The notes under the pieces are model-generated. The model searched no databases. It had not been told where the DNA came from and worked only from the letters and a program-made list of their open reading frames with translations. Shown here piece after piece: positions 17,962 to 27,390 of a DNA stretch of 64,000 nt; the stretch's first letter is position 1; each line of letters starts with the position of its first letter. Both the position numbers and the translations under genes were made by a program. Where the stretch lies: NCBI GenBank assembly GCA_025992855.1, contig DAJPGB010000001.1:1364001-1428000 (forward strand), written 5' to 3'. The stretch comes from Coriobacteriaceae bacterium (GTDB taxonomy: Bacteria > Actinomycetota > Coriobacteriia > Coriobacteriales > Coriobacteriaceae).

Positions 17962-20658
17962 ATGGAAGAAATGCCCAAGAACTACGATCCGTCGACCAAC
18001 GAGCCGGCGATCCTGCAGAAGTGGCTCGACGGCGGCTACTACAAGCGCCGTGAGGGCGTGGGCGACTGCACCGTCACCATTCCGCCTCCCAACGTGACTG
18101 GCAAGCTCCACATGGGCCATGCCACCGATGACTCCATCCAGGACGCCATCGTCCGTATGGCCCGCATGCGCGGCAAGTCCACGCGCTGGGTGCTGGGCAC
18201 CGATCACGCCGGTATCGCCACGCAGACCAAGGTCGACAAGAAGCTCAAGAGCGAGGATATCAGCCGCCTGGAGATCGGTCGCGACAAGTTTGTTGACGCC
18301 TGCTGGGACTGGACCCACGAGTACGGCGGCATCATCGTCGAGCAGATCAAGCGCATGGGCTGCTCCGTCGACTTCGACAACGAGCGCTTCACCATGGACG
18401 AGGATTACGCCCAGGCCGTGCGTAAGGTCTTCTGCGACTGGTACCACGACGGCCTGATCTACCGTGGCAAGCGTATCGTCAACTGGTGCCCCAACTGCAC
18501 CACCGCCATCTCGGACGACGAGGCCGAGTATAAGGACGAGAAGGGCCACCTGTGGCACCTGCGCTACCCGCTGACCGAGCCGGTCAACGGCCAGGACTAC
18601 ATCGTCGTCGCCACCACGCGTCCCGAGACCATGCTCGGCGACACGGGCGTCGCCGTCTCCCCGAAGGACCCCGAGAAGGCCGCCTTCGTGGGTAAGACCG
18701 TCAAGCTCCCCATCGTCGACCGCGAGATCCCTATCTTTGAGGATTGGCATGTCGACGCCAACTTTGGCTCCGGCTTCGTCAAGGTCACCCCTGCTCACGA
18801 CCCCAACGACTACGCCATGGGTCAGGCCCACGACCTGCCGCAGATCAACATCTTCGACGAGCACGCGGTGGTCGTCGAGGGCTACGGCGAGTTTACCGGC
18901 ATGAACCGCGACGAGTGCCGTGAGGCCGTCATCAAGTGGTTCGAGGAGCACGACCTGCTCGATCATGTCGAAGAGCTCGACCACTCCGTCATGCACTGCT
19001 ACCGTTGCGACTCCGCTCTGGAGCCGTGGCTGTCCGAGCAGTGGTTTGTGGCCGTCGACAAGCTCAAGGGGCCGGCGCTCGAAGCCGTCAACTCCGGCAA
19101 GGTCACCTTCCACCCCGCGCGCTGGACGCAGACCTACACCACCTGGATGGAGAACCTCAAGGACTGGTGCATCTCGCGTCAGCTGTGGTGGGGCCACCGC
19201 ATCCCCGTGTTCTACTGCGAGGACTGCGGCTGGGAGGACGCCCTGACCGAGGACACCGACGTGTGCCCCAAGTGCGGCGGCCATCACGTGCATCAGGACG
19301 AGAACGTGCTGGACACCTGGTTCAGCTCGCAGCTGTGGACCTTCGCCACGCAGGGCTGGCCGCAAAAGCCGGAGCTGCTCGAGGGGCATCACCCCACGAC
19401 GGCGCTCGTCACCGCGCGCGACATCATTGCGCTGTGGGTCGCCCGCATGGTTATGAGCTCGCTGTACTTCTTGGACGAGGTGCCGTTTAAGGACGTCGTC
19501 ATCTACCCGACGATCCTGGCCAAGGACGGCAGCCGCATGTCCAAGTCCAAGGGCAACGGCGTTGACCCCATGGATCTCATTGGCATGTACGGCGCCGACG
19601 CCATGCGTTACAACCTGCTCACGCTGTGCACCAACAACCAGGATGTTAAGTTCGACGCGAACATCGATAAGAAGACCAAGAAGCTCATCGACAGCCCGCG
19701 CACCGACCAGGCCAAGTCGTTTGTGACCAAGATCTGGAACGCCAGCCGCTTCCTGCTTATGAACATGGAGGGCTATACGCCCGGCGAGCCCGTCGTGGAG
19801 ACGCCGGCCGACGCCTGGATGTTCAGCCGCCTGGCCAAGGCCGTGAAGATGGTCACCGAGGGCATCGAGAACTACACCTTTGGTGACATGGCCCGCGGCG
19901 TGCAGCAGTTCTTCTGGAACGAGGTCTGCGACTGGTACGTTGAGGTCACCAAGGCCCGCCTGAAGGGCGAGGGCCGTCTGCAGGCTCAGCGCAACCTGAT
20001 CTTTGTGCTCGATACCTCCATTCGCCTGATGCACCCGCTTATGCCGTTTGTCACCGAGGAGATCTGGGACAACATGCCGGCGAGCGTGCTTGACCTGGAC
20101 GCCGAGGGCAACGTGAACCGCGCCGAGGCGCTCATGATCGCCAAGTGGCCGGAGCCCGCCGACTACGCCAAGTATGTCGACGAGGACGCCGAGCGCGCGT
20201 TTGAGCTGTGCCGTACCGTGGTGTCTGCTGCCCGAGCCACCCGTTCGCGTTATCGCTTGAGCCCCAAGGCCGAGCTCGACGTGGTCGTGCGCGCCGGTGC
20301 CGAGGATATTGAGAAGCTCGAGAGTCTGCGCTCGACCATCGAGCCGCTGGCCAACACCGCTTCGCTGGTTATGGGTACCGACGTTGAGAAGCCGGCTGCG
20401 AGCATTGCCGTGGTCGATAGCGGCGTCGAGGTCTTTGTGGTGCTCGAGGGCAAGGTTGATCTTTCGGCCGAGAAGGCGCGCCTGGAGAAGGAGATCGCCG
20501 CTGCTCAGAAGGAGCTCGCCGGCTGCGAGAAGACGCTGGCCAATGAGGGCTTTGTGGCCAAGGCCGCGCCCGCGGTGGTCCAGAAGAAGAGGGACCGTGC
20601 AGCTGAGCTCAAGGAGATCCTGGCGGCGCTGACTGCTCAGGTTGCTGACTTCTCGTAA
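17962..20658 (+). CDS. valS: Valyl-tRNA synthetase
   Basis: 898-residue class I synthetase that charges tRNA-Val. The HIGH motif is HMGH at residues 50-53 and KMSKS is RMSKS at 525-529. The editing (CP1) domain lies between, with the TTRPETMLGDTGV motif near residue 215. A CxxC-type zinc knuckle pair is visible at about 410-440 (CEDCGWED, CPKCGG). The C-terminal arm forms a coiled coil (about 830-898, SAEKARLEKEIAAAQKELAGCEK), typical of ValRS. The start at ATG 17962 follows GGGAGAG. Confidence 0.97.
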   Translation: MEEMPKNYDPSTNEPAILQKWLDGGYYKRREGVGDCTVTIPPPNVTGKLHMGHATDDSIQDAIVRMARMRGKSTRWVLGTDHAGIATQTKVDKKLKSEDISRLEIGRDKFVDACWDWTHEYGGIIVEQIKRMGCSVDFDNERFTMDEDYAQAVRKVFCDWYHDGLIYRGKRIVNWCPNCTTAISDDEAEYKDEKGHLWHLRYPLTEPVNGQDYIVVATTRPETMLGDTGVAVSPKDPEKAAFVGKTVKLPIVDREIPIFEDWHVDANFGSGFVKVTPAHDPNDYAMGQAHDLPQINIFDEHAVVVEGYGEFTGMNRDECREAVIKWFEEHDLLDHVEELDHSVMHCYRCDSALEPWLSEQWFVAVDKLKGPALEAVNSGKVTFHPARWTQTYTTWMENLKDWCISRQLWWGHRIPVFYCEDCGWEDALTEDTDVCPKCGGHHVHQDENVLDTWFSSQLWTFATQGWPQKPELLEGHHPTTALVTARDIIALWVARMVMSSLYFLDEVPFKDVVIYPTILAKDGSRMSKSKGNGVDPMDLIGMYGADAMRYNLLTLCTNNQDVKFDANIDKKTKKLIDSPRTDQAKSFVTKIWNASRFLLMNMEGYTPGEPVVETPADAWMFSRLAKAVKMVTEGIENYTFGDMARGVQQFFWNEVCDWYVEVTKARLKGEGRLQAQRNLIFVLDTSIRLMHPLMPFVTEEIWDNMPASVLDLDAEGNVNRAEALMIAKWPEPADYAKYVDEDAERAFELCRTVVSAARATRSRYRLSPKAELDVVVRAGAEDIEKLESLRSTIEPLANTASLVMGTDVEKPAASIAVVDSGVEVFVVLEGKVDLSAEKARLEKEIAAAQKELAGCEKTLANEGFVAKAAPAVVQKKRDRAAELKEILAALTAQVADFS

Positions 20659-20677
20659 GGGTTACTCGGGGGCGCGT

Positions 20678-20778
20678 CCCGACGCTTTGCTCTCCGCTGC
20701 GGACAGTCCTGCGCAAGACGGACAGCACATTAAGTGCTGTCCTTTGCGTGCGGAACTTGCGGCGAGCAAAGCGTCGGG
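20678..20778. repeat. Large two-tier palindrome downstream of valS
   Basis: Outer arms of 15 bases pair perfectly (CCCGACGCTTTGCTC and its complement). The inner hairpin is GGACAGCAC/GTGCTGTCC with loop ATTAA, extended by CGCAA/TTGCG past a 3-base bulge. The layout matches the element at 17829-17941: a GGCGCGTCC-type left shoulder, long outer stem, bulged inner hairpin, and a 5-base AT loop. Here it starts 20 bases after the valS stop. There is no T tract. Confidence 0.8.
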
Positions 20779-20883
20779 CCGCTCCTGGTGCGGTTCCGTG
20801 GCGTCCGCTGTCTGCCTGATAGGGCCACATGGCTGATGTCTTGATTCTGCTGCAAGCGGGTAGTGGCTGATATTTTTGAACGC

Positions 20884-20916
20884 GAGGGGCTCATTCTATT
20901 TAATGGGCCTCTTTTT
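20884..20916 (+). terminator. Probable valS terminator
   Basis: GAGG-GC-TCATT pairs with AATGGGCCTC (about 10 bp, two-base bulge), followed by TTTTT, just before the folC ribosome site. Confidence 0.55.
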
Positions 20917-20937
20917 CTGTAATTGGAGACTTTGGTT

Positions 20938-22281
20938 ATGGCGAAGCGTATTGGCTCTTATGTCGTCCCTTTCTCGTTTGATTTGCTTTCGTTTGGTGAG
21001 GCTGTTGGGCTGGCTGCTGATACGGGGCGGATTTCTGGGGATGCTGGGCCGTTGTTGGAGACGGTTGTCGACATGCTTGATGAGCTGGGACGTCCGGACG
21101 AGTATTTCGATTGCATTCAGGTTGCCGGTACCAATGGCAAGACTTCGACCACGCGTTTTTCGGCTGCCATCCTTCGTGGTGAGGGGTTAAAGACCGCGCT
21201 GTATACGTCGCCGCAGCTGGTGCGCTATCCCGAGCGCATGGAGGTTGATGGGCGCGTTGTGAGCGACGAGGCCTTTGCCCGTGGTGTTTCTGCTGCTGTT
21301 GAGGCGGGACATCGTGTGAATGCCCGTCGTGTGGCGGCGGGGGAGCGCGCCTATACCATCACGCCGTTTGACCTGCTGACGGCTGCCGCACTGGTGGTGT
21401 TTGCCGAGGCCGCGGTGGATGTTGCCGTGCTCGAGGTCGGCATGGGCGGCCGTTGGGACGCTACGAGTGCGACCGATCCCGTCGCCGTTGCCATTACAGG
21501 TATCGGACTCGACCATACACGCATTTTGGGCGACACGCTCGAGGCAATTGCGGGGGAGAAGGCTGCGGTTATCAAACCCGGGCGCTTGGTTGTTTTGGGC
21601 GAGGGCACACACGAGGCGAGCGTTCAACGCGTGATGGATGCCCGTTGCCGCGAGTGCGGTATCGTGCCGCTTGTGGTGAGCCACGCCACGACTAAGGTGC
21701 CGGCGCATGTGGGCGATACCGTGGAGTTTAGCTGTACTACGCCGCGTGCCATCTATACGTCGCGTATGGTTAAGCCGGCGTATCAGCCGCAGAATGCTGC
21801 GTGCGCGATTATGCTGTGCGAGGGGTATCTGGGTCGCGAGCTCGATCATGACAAGCTTGATGCATCGCTTATGGGCTGTCCCACGCCGGGCCGTTTTGAC
21901 GTGCTGGGAACCGACCCGCTCAAGTTGATCGACGCCTGCCATAACCCTCAGAGCTGCGAGAACTTTGTGAGCGCGCTGGACGAGATCGATCCGTGCGTGG
22001 AGAATCGCCCCACGCTGCTGTGCGCCGCGCTGGCCGACAAGGACGTGGCAGGTATCGTTGACGTTTTGGTTCCGGCGTTCCCCCGCGTGGTCGTGACCCA
22101 GACCGATTCCGATCGCGCCCTGCCGGCAGAGGAACTCGCTGCCCTGGTGGGTGCCGATAAGCTCGCTGGCGTTTACCCGAGCGTGTCCGAGGCCCTCGCT
22201 GCCTTCGATGCCGCGGGCGAGCCCTTCGTAGCAGCCGGCACCATCACCCTAGCAGGCGAAGTAGCGGGGCTGCTCCGTTAA
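20938..22281 (+). CDS. folC: Folylpolyglutamate synthase / dihydrofolate synthase
   Basis: 447-residue Mur-ligase-family enzyme that adds glutamate to folates (and in many bacteria to dihydropteroate). The P-loop is VAGTNGKTSTTRF near residue 65; the family signature YTSPQLVRYPERMEVDGRVVS follows; the metal/ATP segment VAVLEVGMGGRWDATSATDPVAVAITGIGLDHT is near residue 160. A carbamylated-lysine region and C-terminal glutamate-ligase domain (DACHNPQSCENFV) are present. The start at ATG 20938 follows GGAG; a TTG at 20923 overlaps that site and is less likely. Confidence 0.93.
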   Translation: MAKRIGSYVVPFSFDLLSFGEAVGLAADTGRISGDAGPLLETVVDMLDELGRPDEYFDCIQVAGTNGKTSTTRFSAAILRGEGLKTALYTSPQLVRYPERMEVDGRVVSDEAFARGVSAAVEAGHRVNARRVAAGERAYTITPFDLLTAAALVVFAEAAVDVAVLEVGMGGRWDATSATDPVAVAITGIGLDHTRILGDTLEAIAGEKAAVIKPGRLVVLGEGTHEASVQRVMDARCRECGIVPLVVSHATTKVPAHVGDTVEFSCTTPRAIYTSRMVKPAYQPQNAACAIMLCEGYLGRELDHDKLDASLMGCPTPGRFDVLGTDPLKLIDACHNPQSCENFVSALDEIDPCVENRPTLLCAALADKDVAGIVDVLVPAFPRVVVTQTDSDRALPAEELAALVGADKLAGVYPSVSEALAAFDAAGEPFVAAGTITLAGEVAGLLR

Positions 22282-22295
22282 CCCATCCCCTCATC

Positions 22296-22362
22296 AGTTG
22301 CGGTGAAATACGGACTGCTTTACAACCCAGAAGCCTCAAACGGTCCGTATATTACCGCAACT
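22296..22362. repeat. Long intergenic hairpin, family A copy 2
   Basis: Left arm 22296-22317 starts AGTTGCGGTGAAATACGG; right arm 22341-22362 ends ATTACCGCAACT. About 19 of 22 positions pair. It lies just after folC. The outer arm equals those of the copies at 6969 and 23836. Confidence 0.75.
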
Positions 22363-22435
22363 CAAAAGCAGTCAATTTGGGACAGGGCTATTTTGACTAC
22401 CCTGCTCCTCGAGTTGACTTGCTCGCCACGAAATG

Positions 22436-22573
22436 GGCCTATTTACTACGTTTGGCTGGTAACCCTCGACCATACCGAGAATTGCGAAATCAAAATCGCA
22501 GGTAAAGGGCTTGCCATTTTTTAAAAAAGACCCGCATGGTCGACCCATGCGGGTTAAACGTAGTAGATAGGCC
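22436..22573. repeat. 138-bp element bounded by 18-bp inverted repeats
   Basis: Left end GGCCTATTTACTACGTTT and right end AAACGTAGTAGATAGGCC are complementary at 17 of 18 positions. There is no coding frame inside. It contains a terminator-like hairpin near its right end. It could be a small non-autonomous mobile element or the base of a long RNA stem between the convergent folC and peptidase genes. No target duplication was recognised. Confidence 0.55.
22521..22553 (-). terminator. Terminator for the minus-strand peptidase gene
   Basis: Perfect 9-bp stem CCCGCATGG/CCATGCGGG, loop TCGAC. On the minus strand it is followed by TCTTTTTT. It lies 80 bases past the stop of the M24 peptidase gene. 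Confidence 0.75.
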
Positions 22574-22632
22574 GTTTTTGTGGCGCGGTGTTGGTGGGAT
22601 GCGGCAAAGGGACTGTCCCTTTGGCGCATTGC

Positions 22633-23721
22633 CTAGTCTAGACGGACCGGATCGTGGGGGTAGGCGTTGAGAATCTCGACGCCGTTCTCGGTCACCAGGG
22701 CCAGGTCCTCGATGCGGACACCGGTGCGGCCGGGGAGGTAGATGCCCGGTTCGATGGAGAACGTCATGCCTGGCTCTACGACCTGCTCGTTGACCAGCGA
22801 GACGTCGCCCGGCTCGTGGTCCTGTAGACCAATCGAGTGGCCCAGGCGATGCGTAAAGTATTTGCCGTAGCCCGCATCCTCAATCACGTCGCGTGCGGCG
22901 CGGTCCAGGTCGCACATGCGCACGCCCGGTGCGATGAGAGCCTCGGCGGCCTCGTTGGCGCGGCGCACGATATCGTAGATACGCGCCGTCTCTTCGTCTG
23001 GCTCGCCCCAAAAGAACGTGCGCGTCATGTCCGAGCAATAGTTGCAGCGGCGTCCGCCAATGTCGAACAGCACCACGTCGCCGCGTTTAAGCTCGGTATC
23101 GTCGGGCTCGTGATGCGGGTCGCCGGCGTTGGCGCCAAAGCTCACGATGGGCGGAAAGCTAAAGCCCTCGCAGCCGTGCTTGCGATACAGACTGAGCATC
23201 TGGTCGGCAATTTCGCGCTCCGTTACGCCCTCGTGGACGAGCTTGATGGCGTCGGCCATCACGGCGTCGTTAGCGGCCGAGGACGCGCGCATTAGCTCCT
23301 GCTCGGCTTCGTCCTTGTGGGCGCGTGCGACGGTGACGGCAAAGTCGCCCAGGAAGAACTCGCTTGCGGCGTGACGATCCATAAGGGGCATCAAAAAGCC
23401 GGAGCGCATAACGGTGTCGATGCCGAGTGGTTTGGTCGGATCGACCTCGCGAGCGATGGCGTCGGTCACGACGTCGGTATCGGTGTGGTACGCGACGCGG
23501 GCATTGTCGTACTCGGGCAGCTGATGCAGGGCGTTGACCAAGATCACGGGCTCGCAATTGCGTGCGAGCAGCACGCCACAAAAACGCTCGAACATATCGG
23601 CATAAAAGCCGGTCAGGTAGTAAATCGACCACGGATCGTTTACGAGCAGCTGTGCGCCGGGGTGCTGGGTCTCGAGCGTATCGAGCACGCGCGCCACACG
23701 CTGGTCATCGACATATGCCAT
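22633..23721 (-). CDS. M24-family Xaa-Pro aminopeptidase/dipeptidase
   Basis: 362 residues. An N-terminal creatinase-like domain (to about 130) and a pita-bread metallopeptidase domain. The dinuclear metal ligands are visible in order: Asp in VVLFDIGGRRCNYCSDMTR (two Asp), His in HRLGHSIGL, Glu in FSIEPGIY, and Glu in GVRIEDLALV. It removes N-terminal residues before proline or cleaves Xaa-Pro dipeptides. The start at 23721 (MAYVDDQRV) follows AAAGGA; an upstream in-frame ATG at 23760 lacks such a site. Monocistronic, convergent with folC. Confidence 0.88.
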   Translation of the reverse strand: MAYVDDQRVARVLDTLETQHPGAQLLVNDPWSIYYLTGFYADMFERFCGVLLARNCEPVILVNALHQLPEYDNARVAYHTDTDVVTDAIAREVDPTKPLGIDTVMRSGFLMPLMDRHAASEFFLGDFAVTVARAHKDEAEQELMRASSAANDAVMADAIKLVHEGVTEREIADQMLSLYRKHGCEGFSFPPIVSFGANAGDPHHEPDDTELKRGDVVLFDIGGRRCNYCSDMTRTFFWGEPDEETARIYDIVRRANEAAEALIAPGVRMCDLDRAARDVIEDAGYGKYFTHRLGHSIGLQDHEPGDVSLVNEQVVEPGMTFSIEPGIYLPGRTGVRIEDLALVTENGVEILNAYPHDPVRLD

Positions 23722-23835
23722 GAAACATCCTTTCGCTAGGGTGCCACCATGGTATCCCAAGCCCGGCAGATAGGGACGTTCCTTTTATGCCGGCACCTTG
23801 GGACACTCCTTTGCATATCCCATGCGGCCCTCATA

Positions 23836-23902
23836 AGTTGCGGTGAAATACGGACTGTTTAGCGGCTTGAAGCCATAAAACAGTCCGTATTTCACCGCAA
23901 CT
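23836..23902. repeat. Long intergenic hairpin, family A copy 3
   Basis: Perfect 25-bp arms; the left begins AGTTGCGGTGAAATACGG and the right is its exact complement. The 17-base loop holds a further GGCTT/AAGCC pairing. It lies between the divergently spaced ends of the peptidase promoter and the DUF1667 gene. The best-preserved copy of the family. Confidence 0.85.
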
Positions 23903-23962
23903 GCGGAGGAGGACCGGGCGGATGGTGGAGTAGCTAAAAGAGCCCCGTCCCTAATTAGTTAC

Positions 23963-24361
23963 TTAGGCTGGGTCGATGTCCATGCTGGCGATGAGGTCGA
24001 TGTTGGTGTCTAGGAGGTTCTCCAGCACGACGTCGCCCATGCGGATGGGGGCGTCGATGACTAGGCCTCGGATGAGGTTCATGGCTTGGGCGTGGAGTGC
24101 CAGCGGGATGGCTTCGGCCGTGCGCACAGGCAGAAGCGCTTCGTCGCCGCCGGAGGCGGCCACGGTCGTCGTGAGCACGCGCATGGGGCAGGTGAGCTCC
24201 TGATGTGCGAACTTATCGCCGCGCGGGCAGTTGTTGCCGGTTACGGAGCGCACTTCCACCACGGCGCCATTGGCGACGCGCTCCACCTCTACGGTCAGAA
24301 GGCATTCGGATGGGCAGGTCGTGCAGTTGAACTGCAGCGTTTCGGTCGCATTGGTGCTCAT
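23963..24361 (-). CDS. DUF1667 small cysteine-motif protein
   Basis: 132 residues. N-terminal CTTCPSECLLTVEVE followed by GNNCPRGDKFA and TCPMRVLTTTV, the DUF1667 pattern with four conserved Cys that may bind FeS or metal. In many Firmicutes and Actinobacteria this protein follows an anaerobic glycerol-3-phosphate-dehydrogenase-like flavoprotein and a second FAD/NAD oxidoreductase, the same order as here. It is the last gene of the three-gene operon, 3 bases after the oxidoreductase stop. Its biochemical role is not established. Confidence 0.85.
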   Translation of the reverse strand: MSTNATETLQFNCTTCPSECLLTVEVERVANGAVVEVRSVTGNNCPRGDKFAHQELTCPMRVLTTTVAASGGDEALLPVRTAEAIPLALHAQAMNLIRGLVIDAPIRMGDVVLENLLDTNIDLIASMDIDPA

Positions 24362-24364
24362 GAG

Positions 24365-25765
24365 CTATGCCTCCTCAACGGGGTCGACGGACAGGACAAT
24401 CTCGCTGACACCCAGGTCGAGTATACGTTGAATCACCTTTGCCGGGAGTGGGAAGCTTTCCATAACGCTTGGCTTAAACGCGCGGACCTTGCCGGTGAAC
24501 AGTTCCTCGCCGTCGGCCAAGATTCTCACGCGGGCGGCGTCGACGGGTCGGCGCACGCGGAAGTTCAGCTTGGTGAGTGCTACAGCCGTAATGCGTCCCG
24601 GCAGCGCGTAGCCCGCAATGCCGGCAGGGGAGACCGTGAGCTGGCAACCCGCGCCCGGAGCGCCCGCCTCGGCATCCGCGCCGCCGCCCAGCGCGTACGC
24701 CGCCGCAGCTGCGCCAACTCTCTCGGACTCACACGTCACGTTGTCGGCCAAGTCGTGCACGTGCAGGACGTTGCCGCAGGCAAAGATGCCCGGCACGCCC
24801 GTCTGCAGACTCTGGTCCACCACGGCGCCGCGCGTGCGCGGGTCAAGCTCTACGCCCGCGGCAACCGAAAGCTCGTTCTCGGGAATCAAGCCCACCGAAA
24901 GCAGCAGTGTGTCACACGGAACAATGCGCTCGGTTCCCGGAATGGGCGCCAGGTGCTCGTCGACCTGGCTCACCTCGACGGCTTCCACGCGGTCGTGCCC
25001 GATCACGCGCGTCACCGTGGTGGACAGGTGCAACGGGATGCCAAAGTCGTCCAGGCAGTTCTTTACATTGCGGCGCAGTCCGTTGGCGTACGGCATGAGC
25101 TCGTACACGCCCTCGACGGAAATCCCCTCGAGCGCGCAGCGACGTGCCATGATCAGCCCGATATCGCCCGAACCCAAAATGACGGCGCGCGAGCCGGGTT
25201 TGAGGTTCTCGATATTGATGTATCGCTGCGCAAGGCCGGCCGTAAACACGCCGGCGGGACGACTGCCGGGGATCTTGATCTCGCTGCGGGTGCGCTCACG
25301 GCACCCCATGGCAAGGACGACCGCACGCCCGGTGAGCCGCAGCATGCCTGTACGGCTCATGAGCGTGACGGTATGTGCCGAGGTATCGCTTGCCGCGTCA
25401 CTTACGCCCGTGCCCGGGCCGCCTTCGCCCTCGCTCGAATCGATCCCAATCACCATGCTGCCCAAGAACAGTGCAATATCGGTCGCGCGGACCTGGTCAA
25501 TAAAGCGCTGCGCGTACTCGGGACCGGTGAGCTCCTGTTTAAAGTGCGAAAGGCCAAAACCGGGGTGGATGCATTGGCGCAGGATGCCGCCCAGATGCTG
25601 CTCGCGCTCCGCGATGGCCACGCGCGCGCCGGCCTTATGCGCGGCAAGTGCGGCAGCCATGCCGGCAGGTCCGCCGCCGATAACGACTACGTCGAACGCC
25701 TGCGTCGACACCGAAGCTACAGTTCTGGCCTCCGCGCGTCTTTCGCGTATATCAAACGTCGCCAT
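24365..25765 (-). CDS. FAD/NAD(P)-dependent oxidoreductase of the glycerol-3-phosphate-dehydrogenase-like operon
   Basis: 466 residues with two Rossmann dinucleotide folds: FAD site [21 protein letters not shown] near residue 27 and NAD(P) site [17 protein letters not shown] near 190. The [14 protein letters not shown] segment near 335 binds the flavin tail. It lacks the CxxC redox-active disulfide of thioredoxin-reductase-like members. It probably accepts electrons from the flavoprotein encoded upstream, with DUF1667 downstream. One base separates the upstream stop and this ATG. Most similar in type to the second subunit of anaerobic GlpABC-like or HcnB-like systems. Confidence 0.83.
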   Translation of the reverse strand: MATFDIRERRAEARTVASVSTQAFDVVVIGGGPAGMAAALAAHKAGARVAIAEREQHLGGILRQCIHPGFGLSHFKQELTGPEYAQRFIDQVRATDIALFLGSMVIGIDSSEGEGGPGTGVSDAASDTSAHTVTLMSRTGMLRLTGRAVVLAMGCRERTRSEIKIPGSRPAGVFTAGLAQRYINIENLKPGSRAVILGSGDIGLIMARRCALEGISVEGVYELMPYANGLRRNVKNCLDDFGIPLHLSTTVTRVIGHDRVEAVEVSQVDEHLAPIPGTERIVPCDTLLLSVGLIPENELSVAAGVELDPRTRGAVVDQSLQTGVPGIFACGNVLHVHDLADNVTCESERVGAAAAAYALGGGADAEAGAPGAGCQLTVSPAGIAGYALPGRITAVALTKLNFRVRRPVDAARVRILADGEELFTGKVRAFKPSVMESFPLPAKVIQRILDLGVSEIVLSVDPVEEA

Positions 25766-25766
25766 G

Positions 25767-27221
25767 CTAGCGCACCCCCTTCAGCGGTCCCTCAACCAGC
25801 CAAGATCCGGCATCCTCTAACAGCACCTCGCTGGGGTCGCAGCCTAGCTCGCGCGCCAGGATCGCCACCACGCGGCTCTGGCAAAAGCCACTCTGGCACC
25901 GACCCATGCCGGCGCGGCAGCGGCGCTTGACGCCTTCTGCCGAAACCGCGCCCGGGCGGCGTCGGATCGCTGCCACGATCTCGGCCTCGGGTACTGTCTC
26001 GCAGCGGCAGACGATCTGTCCCCACGCGGAGTCAGCCTCAATGAGCTCTTCCTTGCGCGTAAGCGGGGCGCGGTCAAAGTCGTCCGGCGCGCGGCGAATC
26101 GGGTCCCAATCGTCCCGTTCGCGCAGGGCCACGCCTGCATCGCGCAGCGCCTGCTCCATGCGTTCGGCAATGGCCGGCGCGCTTGCCACGCCCGGCGACT
26201 GAATGCCCGCCGCCTGGAACAGCCCCGGCACCACGGCCGACTGTCCGATAAAGAAGTCGTTCGTACCCTGAATGACCGGACGACCGCCGGCAAATGCGCG
26301 CACCACGCGGCGCGTATCCAGATCGGGCACCAGCTTGCGCGCGCCGGTCAGCAGCGCGTTCACATCGCTCGCATAGGTCTGCGTGTCACCCGGCTCGCGC
26401 ACAGCGGCGGTTGCGGTGATCACGGTGTTGCCGTGCACGGTGCCCGTCACGATAACGCCCTTCGACACCGGCGTAGGCACGGGGTAGAGCGGCATGAGCG
26501 TGCGCGGCTCCTTGTCCAGCACCACGATGTTGCCCTGACGCCAGACCATCTGGAATTCCTCGGCTCCGGCCATATGCGAGATTTCGGCGGCGCCGTTGCC
26601 CGCGGCGTTGATCAGGTAGCGGCAGCGCACGTTGCCAGCGGGGGTCGCCAGCGTAAAGCGTGCGTCACCGTCTGAGCCCGCGACTTGAATCGCTTCTACC
26701 GACGCGGACCGCATAAACGTCACGCCGTTGGTCACGGCGTTCTCCAGCGCGGCGATGGCAACCTCAAACGGGTCGACGTAACCGGTCGAAGGGCACCACA
26801 ACGCGTACGTCGCCTTAGCACTCGCGCGCGGCTCCAGCTTGTGGATGCGCTCGGGGCCAATGATCGCCAGTTCGGGAACGCCGTTGGCCAGGGCATTCTG
26901 GCGCAGCTTCTCCAGGTGCGCGCGGTCTTCATCGTTGAAGCCCAGCACCATCGACCCGGTTCGGCAAAACAAAAATCCCAGCTCCTGGGCCCACGTGCCA
27001 TATAGCTCGCAACCACGGGCGTTGACCTGCGCCTTTACGGTGCCCGGCGCCGGATCGTAGCCTGCGTGCACCAGGCCGCCGTTGGCTTTCGACGCTCCCA
27101 GTGCGATGTCGTTGCCCGCCTCGATCGCGCAAATGGACAGGTCATAGCGCGCGAGCTGCCTCGCGATGGCGCATCCCGTGATGCCTGCGCCTACAATCGC
27201 GATATCAAACGTTTCTGCCAC
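25767..27221 (-). CDS. Glycerol-3-phosphate-dehydrogenase-like FAD oxidoreductase with C-terminal [2Fe-2S] BFD domain
   Basis: 484 residues. The N-terminal DAO fold begins [21 protein letters not shown] with the FAD motif at residues 8-13. From about residue 400, a BFD-type cluster domain reads IVCRCETV then [13 protein letters not shown], giving four Cys. This matches GlpA-type anaerobic glycerol-3-phosphate dehydrogenases and their paralogues; no glycerol kinase or transporter is adjacent, so the substrate is uncertain. Start is GTG 27221 with GGGAGG five bases upstream. First gene of the operon, with a palindrome just upstream. Confidence 0.82.
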   Translation of the reverse strand: MAETFDIAIVGAGITGCAIARQLARYDLSICAIEAGNDIALGASKANGGLVHAGYDPAPGTVKAQVNARGCELYGTWAQELGFLFCRTGSMVLGFNDEDRAHLEKLRQNALANGVPELAIIGPERIHKLEPRASAKATYALWCPSTGYVDPFEVAIAALENAVTNGVTFMRSASVEAIQVAGSDGDARFTLATPAGNVRCRYLINAAGNGAAEISHMAGAEEFQMVWRQGNIVVLDKEPRTLMPLYPVPTPVSKGVIVTGTVHGNTVITATAAVREPGDTQTYASDVNALLTGARKLVPDLDTRRVVRAFAGGRPVIQGTNDFFIGQSAVVPGLFQAAGIQSPGVASAPAIAERMEQALRDAGVALRERDDWDPIRRAPDDFDRAPLTRKEELIEADSAWGQIVCRCETVPEAEIVAAIRRRPGAVSAEGVKRRCRAGMGRCQSGFCQSRVVAILARELGCDPSEVLLEDAGSWLVEGPLKGVR

Positions 27222-27238
27222 GGTGCCTCCCAGACAAG

Positions 27239-27253
27239 TTGACAGGCTGTCAA
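27239..27253 (-). promoter_or_regulatory. Perfect palindrome at the start of the GlpA-like operon
   Basis: TTGACAG-G-CTGTCAA, 7-bp arms around one base, 17 bases before the GTG start and overlapping the untranslated leader. On either strand it contains a TTGACA. It could be a regulator site or part of the promoter. Confidence 0.5.
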
Positions 27254-27390
27254 TAGGACTATCCTACGGTCTGCACACCCCCGGTGCGGCGGCAATGCGG
27301 CGAACAGCCCCGCTGTATCCGCCAACGGCAGGCGATGGGAGACTCAGGACCATCGGTGACCTTGTCTGTCGCTCCTGGTGTCAGAGGTTT

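Noticed and set aside
17734..20034. 766-codon frame on the minus strand
   Set aside because: Antisense shadow of valS, without ribosome site or recognisable domain.
22604..22622. AAAGGGA-CTG-TCCCTTT palindrome as a second peptidase terminator
   Set aside because: Short stem with a 3-base loop and no T tract on either strand; the hairpin at 22521-22553 is far better.
24086..25930. 614-codon frame on the plus strand over the redox operon
   Set aside because: Antisense to two well-supported genes with clear FAD motifs; composition typical of a GC-rich shadow.
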